Shown: positions 7,139-13,959 of the stretch, in pieces | How the letters are laid out: every line of letters begins with the position of its first letter | How positions within the stretch are numbered: position 1 is the stretch's first letter | Assembly (NCBI GenBank): GCA_964472545.1 | Contig: CAYYNP010000265.1 | Span: 1-13,982, forward strand | Direction: 5' to 3' | DNA: 13,982 bases | Source of the DNA: CAYYNP01 sp964472545 | GTDB lineage: Bacteria; Planctomycetota; Planctomycetia; Pirellulales; Thermoguttaceae | The notes under the pieces: model-generated | What the model was told of the DNA's origin: nothing | Database searches by the model: none | The model's input: only the letters and a program-made list of their open reading frames with translations | Made by a program: the position numbers and the translations under genes

Positions 7139-7753
7139 CTACTTTATCCGGATCGTCACGAACGCCGCCCCGGTTGACGGTGGCGGCGCGGGCAGGTGGA
7201 TCACGGTCGAGCCCTTCTTGGGAATCACCAGCAGATTCGTCGACGCTTCCAGCACGTAGGAGCCCAGCGGCACGCTCGGCAGGGTGAACTCACCCTTGAG
7301 GTTTGTTTTCGCCGTGATGCCGGTTCCTTGCAGCGTCACGGTCGCGTTCGGCGCCGGCACGTTGACCAACGCCACCCGCATCACCACCCGGCCCGTCACG
7401 TCGGGGGTCACGTCCGGCGTGCCCTGCGGCAGGCGAACTCCCATTTGGGCCGCCTGCGCGATCATGGCGTGTTTGAAGTACTGGAACTTCTGGTGGTCCA
7501 AATAGAACGGCTTCTGCCGAGCCCAGAGAAACGCACCGTCGAACATCTTTCGCGGCAGACGGTTCTGGTCGACCAAGGCCACCACGTACCGAATGTAGTC
7601 GATATCTCTCGATTCGGCCGTGCGCAGCCCGGCTCGAATCGTGTCCACGTCCAACGCCTCCGCCGCGTGCGCCTCGGGCAGACGGCCGTGGGCCGCCCAT
7701 CCGAAAGCTAGCAGTGCCAGCAGAACCGCGAAATGTAGACGTCGTGAGCACAT
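7139..7753 (-). CDS. Small secreted protein with carboxypeptidase-regulatory-like domain
   Basis: This is a 204-residue protein of unknown function. Residues 1-30 form a signal peptide (basic start MCSRRLHF, hydrophobic core AVLLALLAFGWAA, AHA before probable cleavage). Residues 31-115 are an alpha-helical region with many aromatics (YIRYVVALVDQNRLP, FYLDHQKFQYFKHAM) that I do not recognise. Residues 121-185 look like a carboxypeptidase-regulatory or transthyretin-like beta-sandwich: GRVVMRV, then PNATVTLQGTGITAKTNLKG, EFTLPSVPLGSYVLEAS and a final strand VTIRIK. That fold usually serves as a binding or structural add-on, not as an enzyme. The gene converges with the PEP-CTERM gene, whose stop is 32 bases away, with no clear terminator between them. 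Upstream, a GAGG lies a few bases before the ATG. It may be transcribed alone or by read-through from the GTPase gene 107 bases upstream. Confidence 0.75.
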   Translation of the reverse strand: MCSRRLHFAVLLALLAFGWAAHGRLPEAHAAEALDVDTIRAGLRTAESRDIDYIRYVVALVDQNRLPRKMFDGAFLWARQKPFYLDHQKFQYFKHAMIAQAAQMGVRLPQGTPDVTPDVTGRVVMRVALVNVPAPNATVTLQGTGITAKTNLKGEFTLPSVPLGSYVLEASTNLLVIPKKGSTVIHLPAPPPSTGAAFVTIRIK

Positions 7754-7802
7754 GGTCGCCTCGCTCCGTGCCGAACGGCACGCCAGAGGGGAGTAGATTC
7801 CA

Positions 7803-7819
7803 ACAAGCGGTAGGCTTGT
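7803..7819 (-). terminator. Weak hairpin after the MnmE-like gene
   Basis: ACAAGC at 7803-7808 and GCTTGT at 7814-7819 form a perfect six-base stem with a five-base loop, about 40 bases past the GTPase stop. No T run follows on the minus strand, so it is at most a weak or assisted terminator, or a processing site before the next gene. Confidence 0.25.
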
Positions 7820-7860
7820 AGTGGATTATCGTCGGCGACGCAAGGTCAAGGTCGAAGAAT

Positions 7861-8952
7861 CTAGATTCCGCCGCATCCCTGAGCCAGCTCGCCGAGCCGG
7901 TCCAAGACCTCGCCGGTAAACGGGACCGCCGCGCCGGGCGGCGGAGGCGAGGGCACCAGTCGGGCCGCGATCGCGTCGGCCAACGCCTCGACACGGCTGC
8001 CGCACAACGCGCAGGTCACCAACCCGGCCGGCCGGCCGCCGTCCGGCTCGGCCAGGTCTGCCTTGTTGTGGACGATCAATGCCGACGGCCAGGCGGCCAC
8101 CAACTCGTCGTCCTCGATCGACCAGCGCCGGCTGCGATCGAATACCAGCACGATCAGATCGGCCGCCGCCAGGCGGCGCTGCGCCAAGTCGATGCCGGCC
8201 CGCTCGAGTCCTTGCGCGTGCGCGGCAATGCCGGCCGTGTCGGCCAGTTCAACCGGCCAGCCGTCGACGGCCGTCGACGCAGTGAGCACATCGCGCGTCG
8301 TACCGGGCGTTTCGTGGACGATCGCCCGGCGAAAGCCCACCAGCCGGTTGATCAGGCTGCTCTTGCCGGCGTTCGGCCTTCCCGCCAGCACCACCTTCCA
8401 CGGCCGGGTCAGGCGACGTCCCAGATCGGCCCGGCCCAACAGCGTCTCGATCTGCTCGACAGCGGTGTCGAAATCGCCTTGATCAAGCGATTGTTCGATC
8501 TCACTGAGCGCCCGCCGCAGTGCGCCGTGGTACTGATCCAGGAGGATCGCCGCGGTGCGTTGTGTGGGGGCTTCGGAGAGCGCCTGGCGGGCAGCGGCGG
8601 TGATCGGGTCGGGATGGCGACCGGCTGTCCAGTCGCGCCACGCGACGACACGGCACGCCGATTCCACCAACGTGTCTTCGATCAGGGCCGCGGCGGCGTG
8701 ACCGCCATGGCAATGCAGTTCAATCGAATGACGGCCGCGGCATCGGACCACAACCTCCTCGCCCGGCGGGGGGCCGAAATGGCCGAAGACGGGCCGGTCG
8801 GCCGGATGCTCGCCCAACGGCCGGCCGCTGGTGCTGCGAAAGTTGGCGGCAACGCGCTGGGCCGCACGAGGGCCTTCGATCAGAACCGTCGCCACCGCGC
8901 CTCGGCCGACCGGCGTAAGCCGCACCACGCAAGTTGACGTTCTTTCGCACAT
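7861..8952 (-). CDS. Short MnmE/TrmE-like GTPase lacking the usual C-terminus
   Basis: This 363-residue protein has the MnmE (TrmE) architecture. An N-terminal folate-binding-like domain (about 1-115; TPVGRGAVATVLIEGP and ELHCHGG) is followed by a helical stretch and then a Ras-like G domain: G1 GRPNAGKSS (191-199), G2 TPGTTRD (215-221), G3 DTAG (238-241), G4 NKAD (296-299). In MnmE this GTPase works with MnmG to modify the wobble uridine of tRNAs, and the C-terminal helical domain ends in a C-[ILV]-G-K motif with a key Cys. Here only about 40 residues follow the G domain and the end is GCGGI, so that motif is absent or degenerate. The frame is open up to 9186, but the ATG at 8952 fits the family's short N terminus, has AGGA just upstream, and lies below a good promoter at 8984-9012. 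It may be a divergent paralogue with a different role; a full MnmE could be encoded elsewhere. Confidence 0.8.
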   Translation of the reverse strand: MCERTSTCVVRLTPVGRGAVATVLIEGPRAAQRVAANFRSTSGRPLGEHPADRPVFGHFGPPPGEEVVVRCRGRHSIELHCHGGHAAAALIEDTLVESACRVVAWRDWTAGRHPDPITAAARQALSEAPTQRTAAILLDQYHGALRRALSEIEQSLDQGDFDTAVEQIETLLGRADLGRRLTRPWKVVLAGRPNAGKSSLINRLVGFRRAIVHETPGTTRDVLTASTAVDGWPVELADTAGIAAHAQGLERAGIDLAQRRLAAADLIVLVFDRSRRWSIEDDELVAAWPSALIVHNKADLAEPDGGRPAGLVTCALCGSRVEALADAIAARLVPSPPPPGAAVPFTGEVLDRLGELAQGCGGI

Positions 8953-8983
8953 AGAGTCCTGCAACGAAACCATACCTCGGCCG

Positions 8984-9012
8984 ATTATCGCTGCCCGTCG
9001 CGGGACGTTCAA
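8984..9012 (-). promoter_or_regulatory. Promoter of the MnmE-like gene
   Basis: On the minus strand, TTGAAC (9012-9007) and GATAAT (8989-8984) are separated by exactly 17 bases. The start of transcription would be near 8977, giving a leader of about 25 bases to the ATG at 8952. This argues against the longer frame that begins at 9186. Confidence 0.55.
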
Positions 9013-9048
9013 GCCGCTACCTCGTTGGGGCATGTGTCGTGGGGCCCC

Positions 9049-9077
9049 TGGCCATGGCGTTCGGTGCCTGATATGCT
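9049..9077 (+). promoter_or_regulatory. Possible promoter of the RNase HII-like gene
   Basis: TGGCCA at 9049-9054 and TATGCT at 9072-9077 are 17 bases apart, each four of six to consensus. If used, the transcript would begin near 9084, upstream of the TTG at 9152 but downstream of the only in-frame ATG (9032). The match is weak. Confidence 0.25.
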
Positions 9078-9151
9078 GGCCGCCACTCGCGATCGCCGCG
9101 TACGACTCGCTGCGGACGGCGCGGGCACATACTACTCGACGTCTGGCGATC

Positions 9152-10147
9152 TTGAGTACTCCAGCCACACAATACCTGATCGGCACGGACGAAGCGGGCT
9201 ACGGTCCGAATCTCGGGCCGTTGGTCGTTTCGGCCTCGGTGTGGGAAGTGCCGCGCGGTGTCAGCGGAGAAGATCTCTACGCGCGGCTGGCCGACGTGAT
9301 CGTGCCTACGCCCCGGGCAGCCGCCGGCGCGGCGGCGTGCGTGGCAATGGCCGATTCCAAAGCCCTCTACAAACCGGGCACGGGCCTTCGGCACTTGGAA
9401 CGGGGTTTGTTCACGGCCTTGGCACTTCTCGGCCGGGAGCCGAAGAGTTGGCGCGGCACCTTCAGCGCCCTGACTAAGAAATCGGCCACAGAAGCGGCCG
9501 GCGCGTTGGCGACGATCCCGTGGTACGCCGATTACGATTGTGCGTTGCCGTTGGACGCACGGTCGACCGAACTGCCGCCGCTTATCGATGCGGTGGGCCG
9601 GGGACTTGCCGACGCCGATGTGCGGATGCTGGACCTGCGCAGCCGGGCCGTCTTTCCGGAAGAGTTCAACCGGCTGCTTCAGCAACACGGTTCCAAAGGG
9701 ACCGTCCTTTCCCACACCACACTCGACTTGGTCGCCCAGTTGGCCAGGCCGCTGGAAGAACGCCCAATGGCCGTGGTCTGCGACAAGCACGGCGGGCGCA
9801 ACCGTTACTTCGATCTGCTATCTGAGCACTTTCCCGACTTCCTGATCGAGATCCACGGGGAGAGCCGCCGCCAGAGCGTCTATCGTTTCGGCCCGGACGA
9901 GCGGCGCACCGAGTTTCGCTTCCGAACGAAGGGCGAATCGTCGCTGCCGACGGCGCTGGCGTCGATGGCCTCGAAGTACTTGCGGGAGTTGGCCATGCGG
10001 GCATTGAACGCGTTCTGGGGCGGCCGGGTCGCCGACCTGCGCCGGACGGCCGGATATCCGCAGGACGCCAAGCGATTCAAGGCCGCAATTGCCGCCTCGC
10101 AGGAAGAGTTGGGTATCGAGGATCGGGTGCTCTGGAGAGTGAAGTAG
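9152..10147 (+). CDS. RNase HII-like protein
   Basis: This 331-residue protein resembles ribonuclease HII, which cuts RNA in RNA-DNA hybrids and single ribonucleotides in DNA. Near the N terminus, GTDEAGYGPNLGPLVVSA matches the HII motif DEAG-x-GP-x-x-GP-V, with catalytic D13 and E14. A third acidic residue is probably D211 in VVCDKHGGRNRY. The fourth region, KGESSLPTALASMASKYLR followed by ELAM, aligns with the HII KGD ... AASILAKVTRD stretch and offers E262 in place of the usual Asp. The protein is well over 100 residues longer than a normal HII, with an insertion between motifs 1 and 3. The frame is open from 8831, but upstream residues look non-coding (Cys/Arg/Trp-rich) and overlap the divergent GTPase gene. 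I prefer the TTG at 9152, which puts the DEAG motif where the family has it; it has no visible Shine-Dalgarno. The activity is not certain. Confidence 0.7.
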   Translation: MSTPATQYLIGTDEAGYGPNLGPLVVSASVWEVPRGVSGEDLYARLADVIVPTPRAAAGAAACVAMADSKALYKPGTGLRHLERGLFTALALLGREPKSWRGTFSALTKKSATEAAGALATIPWYADYDCALPLDARSTELPPLIDAVGRGLADADVRMLDLRSRAVFPEEFNRLLQQHGSKGTVLSHTTLDLVAQLARPLEERPMAVVCDKHGGRNRYFDLLSEHFPDFLIEIHGESRRQSVYRFGPDERRTEFRFRTKGESSLPTALASMASKYLRELAMRALNAFWGGRVADLRRTAGYPQDAKRFKAAIAASQEELGIEDRVLWRVK

Positions 10148-10200
10148 AGGGGGCGCCGGGGCGTACGGCAGAGGGCGCAGCCGGCGATCGGGTGACGCGA

Positions 10201-10229
10201 TTGACACCGCCTGGCGCAATTGCCATACT
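10201..10229 (+). promoter_or_regulatory. Promoter of the SixA-like gene
   Basis: The perfect -35 TTGACA at 10201-10206, a 17-base spacer and CATACT at 10224-10229 with TGC directly before it (extended -10) make the strongest promoter in the window. The transcript would start near 10236, about 50 bases before the ATG at 10286. It shows that this gene has its own transcription although it follows the RNase HII-like gene on the same strand. Confidence 0.7.
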
Positions 10230-10285
10230 GAAACGGCAGCGTTTGTCCGCACCCATTCCTGCCCCCTCACAAGGCGGCCACTCGC

Positions 10286-10780
10286 ATGGACCTTTACGTC
10301 ATCCGCCACGGTCAGGCCGGCCATTTCGGTGATCCGCAGTGGCCCAACGACGCCGAACGCCCGCTGACCAATGCCGGCAGCGAACGTCTCTCCCGAACGG
10401 TCGAGCTGCTCGCGTCTTCGGGATTCGCCCCGAGCATCGTCGCCACCAGCCCTATGCAGCGCTGCGTGCAAACGGCTCAACTCGTCGCCGAGGGAGTTTC
10501 CGGTGATTCGCAAGTCGTCGAACTCGACGCGCTGTTGCCCGGGAGTGATCTGGAAACGCTCTTACAGTGGAGTGCCACCCAGTTGCAGCAGATTCGTCAG
10601 ATCGCCTGGGTGGGCCACGCACCCGACGTGAGCCGGTTGGTGGCGGCCTTGATCGGAGCGGGGCACGCGGAGATCCGGTTCGCCAAAGGGGCCATCGCGG
10701 CGATTCGCTTCCACGGCCCGGCGGAGATCGGCCACGGCGAACTCCGCTGGCTGGTTACGGCAAAGATGCTGGGGTGTTAA
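10286..10780 (+). CDS. sixA: SixA-type phosphohistidine phosphatase (histidine phosphatase superfamily)
   Basis: This 164-residue cytoplasmic enzyme belongs to the small branch-2-like SixA group of histidine phosphatases. The phosphate pocket begins at once: MDLYVIRHGQAG with the nucleophile H8 in RHG. It continues with LTNAGSERLSR and the TSPMQRCVQTA segment that supplies a pocket Arg, and it has the second catalytic His, H111, in WVGHAPD. Length and motif order are normal for SixA, which in E. coli removes phosphate from phosphohistidine on phosphocarrier or phosphorelay proteins; the substrate here cannot be read from the sequence. The ATG at 10286 gives the expected immediate RHG motif; an AAGG about 11 bases upstream is a modest ribosome binding site. 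The 3' end overlaps the convergent gene by 26 bases. Confidence 0.85.
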   Translation: MDLYVIRHGQAGHFGDPQWPNDAERPLTNAGSERLSRTVELLASSGFAPSIVATSPMQRCVQTAQLVAEGVSGDSQVVELDALLPGSDLETLLQWSATQLQQIRQIAWVGHAPDVSRLVAALIGAGHAEIRFAKGAIAAIRFHGPAEIGHGELRWLVTAKMLGC

Positions 10781-12299
10781 CCGCCGGCTGGCCGTTGTGC
10801 TTCTCCCACTGCTGGCGGAAGGTCTCTTCGGCCTCGTCCGAAGGATAACGGTAGCCGATGATGCGAACGCTCATCAACAGCGGATCGGGCGCCGGAGCGA
10901 GCGTGAACTTCGAGATCGGCTCGTTCGGATGGTGACGTCGCCAGAGTATGCCGGCCGCCGTGGCGCCTAGTTCGGCCCCACCTCGCCGGCCGACGAACAG
11001 CATCTCGCGGCGGTCGATCAACCCGGCCAGCCAGTCATCCGCCCCCGGCCAGGGGTCTCGGGCGGCAATCGACAGCGCCGCCACGTACGGCAGCCGATAC
11101 GGGGACGACTCGTCCGGCGGCGAGAATCGTCCTTCGTCGATGGCCCGCAGCAACCCCTCGGCCGCGTCTTGCGTGCCGTCCTGCGCCAACTGAATGCAGA
11201 TCGCGCCGAATCGGGTCGGCCTCCCTCCCGGACGCGGCGGCGGCACAAAACCCTCCAGCGGCGGCGGCCGCGGTACCGGGCCGTCTTCGACCAAATGGAA
11301 GTACTCCGAAGCGAAACGCGAGACTTCGATCGGCGTGAGTTGACCGAGCATCAGCAACTCCCGATCCGAGAGTTCGCGCCGCTGGCTGAGCATCTTCTGC
11401 AATGTTCGACGGCTCAGCGCCGCCAAACGCTCAAGCTCGTCCGTCTGTACGTAACGCTGGTACTGAAGGCGCCGACGAGGCGTCGGCAGGTTGACCAGAT
11501 GGAACATGCCCATCGAGTACCTTGCAGACCGCGGCGTAGGAAACGCCACGCCCACCGGGTAGTCGCCCGGGCTGAGCGTTTGGCCGCTGACGCAGTGGGC
11601 CACTTCGTCGTCGATGCGGTCGAAGTGGCTGGGGCGAGTCGCACCGGGCACCATACCCGGTACGCCGATCAGCAGGTGTTGCTCGGTCGTATGGCGGCGC
11701 CCCGACCAGAACTCGGCCACCATGGCCGGACGGACGGCGTCCAACAACTTTTTAACGCGAACGATCGCCTCGGCGTCGGCGGGTGCGTCGCGGCGCAACT
11801 CGGTCAGCCGAGATTCGAGCGCGCGGATGATTTGCGGAAGCAGTGTGTCGACCAGCGACAGTTGTTCCAGCCGCTGGGCCGCTCCCGAGCGAACGGCGAA
11901 CGAAGCGTCGCCCAACTTAACGACCAGGCGTAGAATCTCCTCGTTCGAGACCTTTTCCTGCGGGACGTCGACGTCGGGCTCTGCTTGGAGTGGCGGAAGC
12001 TGCCCGGTCCAACGTCTCATGCGATCGCGGACCTCCGGCGACACGTCCACCCGCCGCGACGCCCGGCGAAACTCGGCCGTCAACGCCGGTGCCCAAGTGG
12101 GATCGCCGATGAGTTGCTCGATGCGTTGGACGGCCCGACGCCGCACGTGATAGCCGTCGGCGGCCAGATCCTCCAGCAACTGCTCCACCTCCGCCCGGCG
12201 TTGCTGGTCCGCCGCCATCGGCCGATCCTCCGCCGCGGGCGCCGGAAGCGCCCCCAGCAGAAACAGCGCAAGGCAGAGTGTGGCGGCGTTTCGTAACAT
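10755..12299 (-). CDS. Secreted helical-repeat (HEAT-like) protein of unknown function
   Basis: This 514-residue protein starts with a clear signal peptide, MLRNAATLCLALFLLGALPA, probably cut after PAPAA. The next 180 residues are helical and contain two HEAT-like stretches, YHVRRRAVQRIEQLIGDP and FAVRSGAAQRLEQLSLVD, each the amphipathic pattern of a helical repeat. The middle, with HLLIGVPGM, HFDRIDDEVAHCVSGQ and ARYSMGMFHLVNLPTPRRR, and the C-terminal part, with ELGATAAGILWRRHHPNEP and FRQQWEKHN, are not recognised. It probably acts in the periplasm or outside the cell as a binding protein; no catalytic motif is seen. The frame is open to 12920, but the signal peptide at 12299 and a promoter-like site at 12367-12395 select this start, although no good Shine-Dalgarno precedes it. 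Its stop lies inside the convergent sixA gene. Confidence 0.75.
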   Translation of the reverse strand: MLRNAATLCLALFLLGALPAPAAEDRPMAADQQRRAEVEQLLEDLAADGYHVRRRAVQRIEQLIGDPTWAPALTAEFRRASRRVDVSPEVRDRMRRWTGQLPPLQAEPDVDVPQEKVSNEEILRLVVKLGDASFAVRSGAAQRLEQLSLVDTLLPQIIRALESRLTELRRDAPADAEAIVRVKKLLDAVRPAMVAEFWSGRRHTTEQHLLIGVPGMVPGATRPSHFDRIDDEVAHCVSGQTLSPGDYPVGVAFPTPRSARYSMGMFHLVNLPTPRRRLQYQRYVQTDELERLAALSRRTLQKMLSQRRELSDRELLMLGQLTPIEVSRFASEYFHLVEDGPVPRPPPLEGFVPPPRPGGRPTRFGAICIQLAQDGTQDAAEGLLRAIDEGRFSPPDESSPYRLPYVAALSIAARDPWPGADDWLAGLIDRREMLFVGRRGGAELGATAAGILWRRHHPNEPISKFTLAPAPDPLLMSVRIIGYRYPSDEAEETFRQQWEKHNGQPAVNTPASLP

Positions 12300-12366
12300 G
12301 GCGATCGGGGGAATTCCAGTTCCGGGGCGCCGAAAAGGGCAAGCGGCCCGCTCGGTAGCTATCCCT

Positions 12367-12395
12367 ACTATCCCTTGTTCGCCGGTCCGTGTCCA
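12367..12395 (-). promoter_or_regulatory. Possible promoter of the secreted helical-repeat gene
   Basis: On the minus strand, TGGACA (12395-12390) and GATAGT (12372-12367) are 17 bases apart, five and four of six to consensus. Transcription would start near 12360 and leave a leader of about 60 bases to the ATG at 12299. Confidence 0.4.
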
Positions 12396-12457
12396 CTGCT
12401 CGAACTGTGCTCGGCACCGGCATGGCCGAGCGGTGCGGCGCGCGGTAGCATGCCTAC

Positions 12458-13459
12458 ATGTCTTCAAAACGGCAGAACACGCCAGAAACCTTGTGCAAAA
12501 TCCCCGATCTTGTGGGTGCGCTACGGCATCTGATCGCCCAGATTCCCGCCGGCCGGGTGACCACTTGCGGAGACTTGGCCGCCGCGTTGGGGAATCGGAT
12601 CGCCGCCCGCTGGGTCGGACACTTCGCGTTGCACCACGAGCACGACACCGCTTGTACATGCCATCGGGTGATCCGCGCCTGCGGCCAACTCGGTCAATAC
12701 ATCGACGGCCAGAAGGCCAAAGCCCGTCTTCTGAGGACAGAAGGCGTCGCCGTGCGGGGAACACTCGTCGATCTGGCTCGCTATGGTTACTCCCAATTCG
12801 CATCCGACCACCCGTTAGAGCGGCTTCGAGAAGTGCAAGAGGCCCTGCTCGCGAAGGTCTCGCTGCGGCCGCGGAAGCGGGTGCCGAAGTTGGTCGGCGG
12901 GGTCGACGTCTCGTATCCACGCCCGGGCGAAGGCGTCGCGGCCTATGCGCTGGTCGAGGTCGAATCGGCCCGGCTGGTATGGTCGACGACGGTGCGTCGC
13001 CGCGTCGACTTCCCCTACATCAGCACCTACCTTGCCTTCCGCGAATTACCCATCTTGCTCGATTTACTGACGGCGGTTCGTGCCGCGGACAAGCTCTGCC
13101 AAGTCGTGCTGGTCGACGGCAGCGGGGTGTTGCACCATCGCCACGCGGGGATCGCAACTCATCTGGGGGTGGTGGCGTCGGTGGCGACAATCGGCGTCAC
13201 CAAGAAACTACTTTGTGGAGAGGTCGACATTGAGCAGATGGCTGCGATGGAATCGCGGCCGGTGGTGCTGGACGACAACTTGATTGGCGTGGCTTTGCGT
13301 GCCACTTCCGGCAGTCGACGGCCGATCTTCATTTCGCCGGGGCATCGATTGGATCTGGCGTATGCCGAGGCCCTTGTGCGGCGCGTGATGGCCGGCCACA
13401 GGCTCCCGGAGCCACTCTATTGGGCGGATAGGATCAGCGGGCAGCAAGGGAGTGTGTAG
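12458..13459 (+). CDS. Bifunctional O6-alkylguanine-DNA alkyltransferase / endonuclease V fusion
   Basis: This 333-residue protein joins two DNA repair domains. Residues 20-105 match the DNA-binding and active-site half of O6-alkylguanine-DNA alkyltransferase: IPAGRVTTCGDLAAALGN, the helix AARWVGHFAL with the base-flipping Arg, and CHRVIRACGQLGQY with the acceptor Cys C68 retained (the preceding Pro of PCHRV is Thr). Residues 145-325 are endonuclease V, which nicks DNA next to deaminated bases such as hypoxanthine: D150 in GVDVSY, E196 in FRELP and D220 in LVDGSG as the metal ligands, PYIS (186-189) at the strand-separating wedge, IGVTKKLLCG, and H296 in GHRLDLAYA, ending LPEPLYWAD. All expected EndoV residues are present. 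A bifunctional protein of this kind is known from the archaeon Ferroplasma acidarmanus. The ATG at 12458 has only a weak GGTAG upstream. It diverges from the helical-repeat gene. Confidence 0.87.
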   Translation: MSSKRQNTPETLCKIPDLVGALRHLIAQIPAGRVTTCGDLAAALGNRIAARWVGHFALHHEHDTACTCHRVIRACGQLGQYIDGQKAKARLLRTEGVAVRGTLVDLARYGYSQFASDHPLERLREVQEALLAKVSLRPRKRVPKLVGGVDVSYPRPGEGVAAYALVEVESARLVWSTTVRRRVDFPYISTYLAFRELPILLDLLTAVRAADKLCQVVLVDGSGVLHHRHAGIATHLGVVASVATIGVTKKLLCGEVDIEQMAAMESRPVVLDDNLIGVALRATSGSRRPIFISPGHRLDLAYAEALVRRVMAGHRLPEPLYWADRISGQQGSV

Positions 13460-13460
13460 T

Positions 13461-13540
13461 CTAGTGGCGGCCCCTTCTGCAAGCCGGCGTTCAGATGCAA
13501 CGACGGGGGGATATCTACCCTCCGCCAAATGCCCCACTAG
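13461..13540. repeat. Perfect 7-base inverted repeat with a 66-base spacer
   Basis: CTAGTGG (13461-13467) and CCACTAG (13534-13540) face each other just after the alkyltransferase-EndoV stop and just before the -35 box of the ferredoxin promoter. It could be a long-range RNA stem, an operator pair or an insertion scar; no T tract follows, so it is not a classic terminator. Confidence 0.35.
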
Positions 13541-13544
13541 GGCC

Positions 13545-13572
13545 TTGACGCTCAGTAGCGATCCACTATGCT
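13545..13572 (+). promoter_or_regulatory. Promoter of the ferredoxin gene
   Basis: TTGACG (13545-13550) and TATGCT (13567-13572) are 16 bases apart. The transcript would start near 13579, with a leader of roughly 110 bases. A second, weaker pair, TTGGCC (13607-13612) and TACGAT (13629-13634), lies closer to the gene and is an alternative. Confidence 0.45.
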
Positions 13573-13691
13573 TGCACGCTCGCCGCCGAGCGCCGCAAAA
13601 GACGGGTTGGCCGGGGCCGCAGGCGGTGTACGATTAGTATTGGGACGAGAACGGCTCGTCACCTGTTTGACAACGTGAATGGGAGACCCTC

Positions 13692-13865
13692 ATGCCAGCA
13701 AAAGTGGATGCCGATTCGTGCACGGCCTGCGAGACCTGTGTGGATACGTGCCCCGTCGAGGCCATCGAGATGAAGGACGACGTGGCGGTGATCAATGAAG
13801 ACGAGTGCACCGATTGCGGCGCCTGCGTCGATGCCTGCCCGGTGGAGTGCATCACCCTCGAGTAA
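13692..13865 (+). CDS. 2[4Fe-4S] ferredoxin
   Basis: This 57-residue low-potential electron carrier of the bacterial (clostridial-type) ferredoxin family is cytoplasmic. It has two symmetrical cluster motifs C-x2-C-x2-C-x3-C-P: C10, C13, C16 and C20, then C39, C42, C45 and C49, each followed by PVE. An additional Cys, C53, follows the second motif. The halves read CTACETCVDTCPVEAIEM and CTDCGACVDACPVECITL, the usual internal duplication, and the acidic linker VAVINEDE is typical. Length is standard for the family. GGGAG at 13681-13685, six bases before the ATG, is a good Shine-Dalgarno. It appears to be a single-gene transcript: a promoter lies upstream and a strong terminator begins 30 bases after the stop. 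The redox partner cannot be inferred from the neighbours. Confidence 0.93.
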   Translation: MPAKVDADSCTACETCVDTCPVEAIEMKDDVAVINEDECTDCGACVDACPVECITLE

Positions 13866-13894
13866 CCACCGATAAACGCACGCGGTAAAAACAA

Positions 13895-13926
13895 GACGGG
13901 CCGTGCCGAGCGCGGCCCGTCTTTTT
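13895..13926 (+). terminator. Intrinsic terminator of the ferredoxin gene
   Basis: A GC-rich stem, GACGGGCCG (13895-13903) with CGGCCCGTC (13913-13921), can be lengthened inward by a T-G wobble and two GC pairs to a three-base loop. Five T follow at 13922-13926. A-rich sequence before the stem would make it work for the opposite strand as well. Confidence 0.92.
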
Positions 13927-13959
13927 GTTATGCGCTCACCCCGCGCGTTTCTCGCCGCG

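Noticed and set aside
8831..9151. N-terminal extension of the RNase HII-like frame
   Set aside because: It overlaps the divergent GTPase gene, and its residues look non-coding; HII proteins place DEAG close to the N terminus.
8953..9186. N-terminal extension of the MnmE-like frame
   Set aside because: A promoter at 8984-9012 lies within it, the extension is not MnmE-like, and the family starts at the ATG at 8952.
12300..12920. N-terminal extension of the secreted helical-repeat frame
   Set aside because: It would bury a clear signal peptide and overlap the alkyltransferase domain of the divergent gene.
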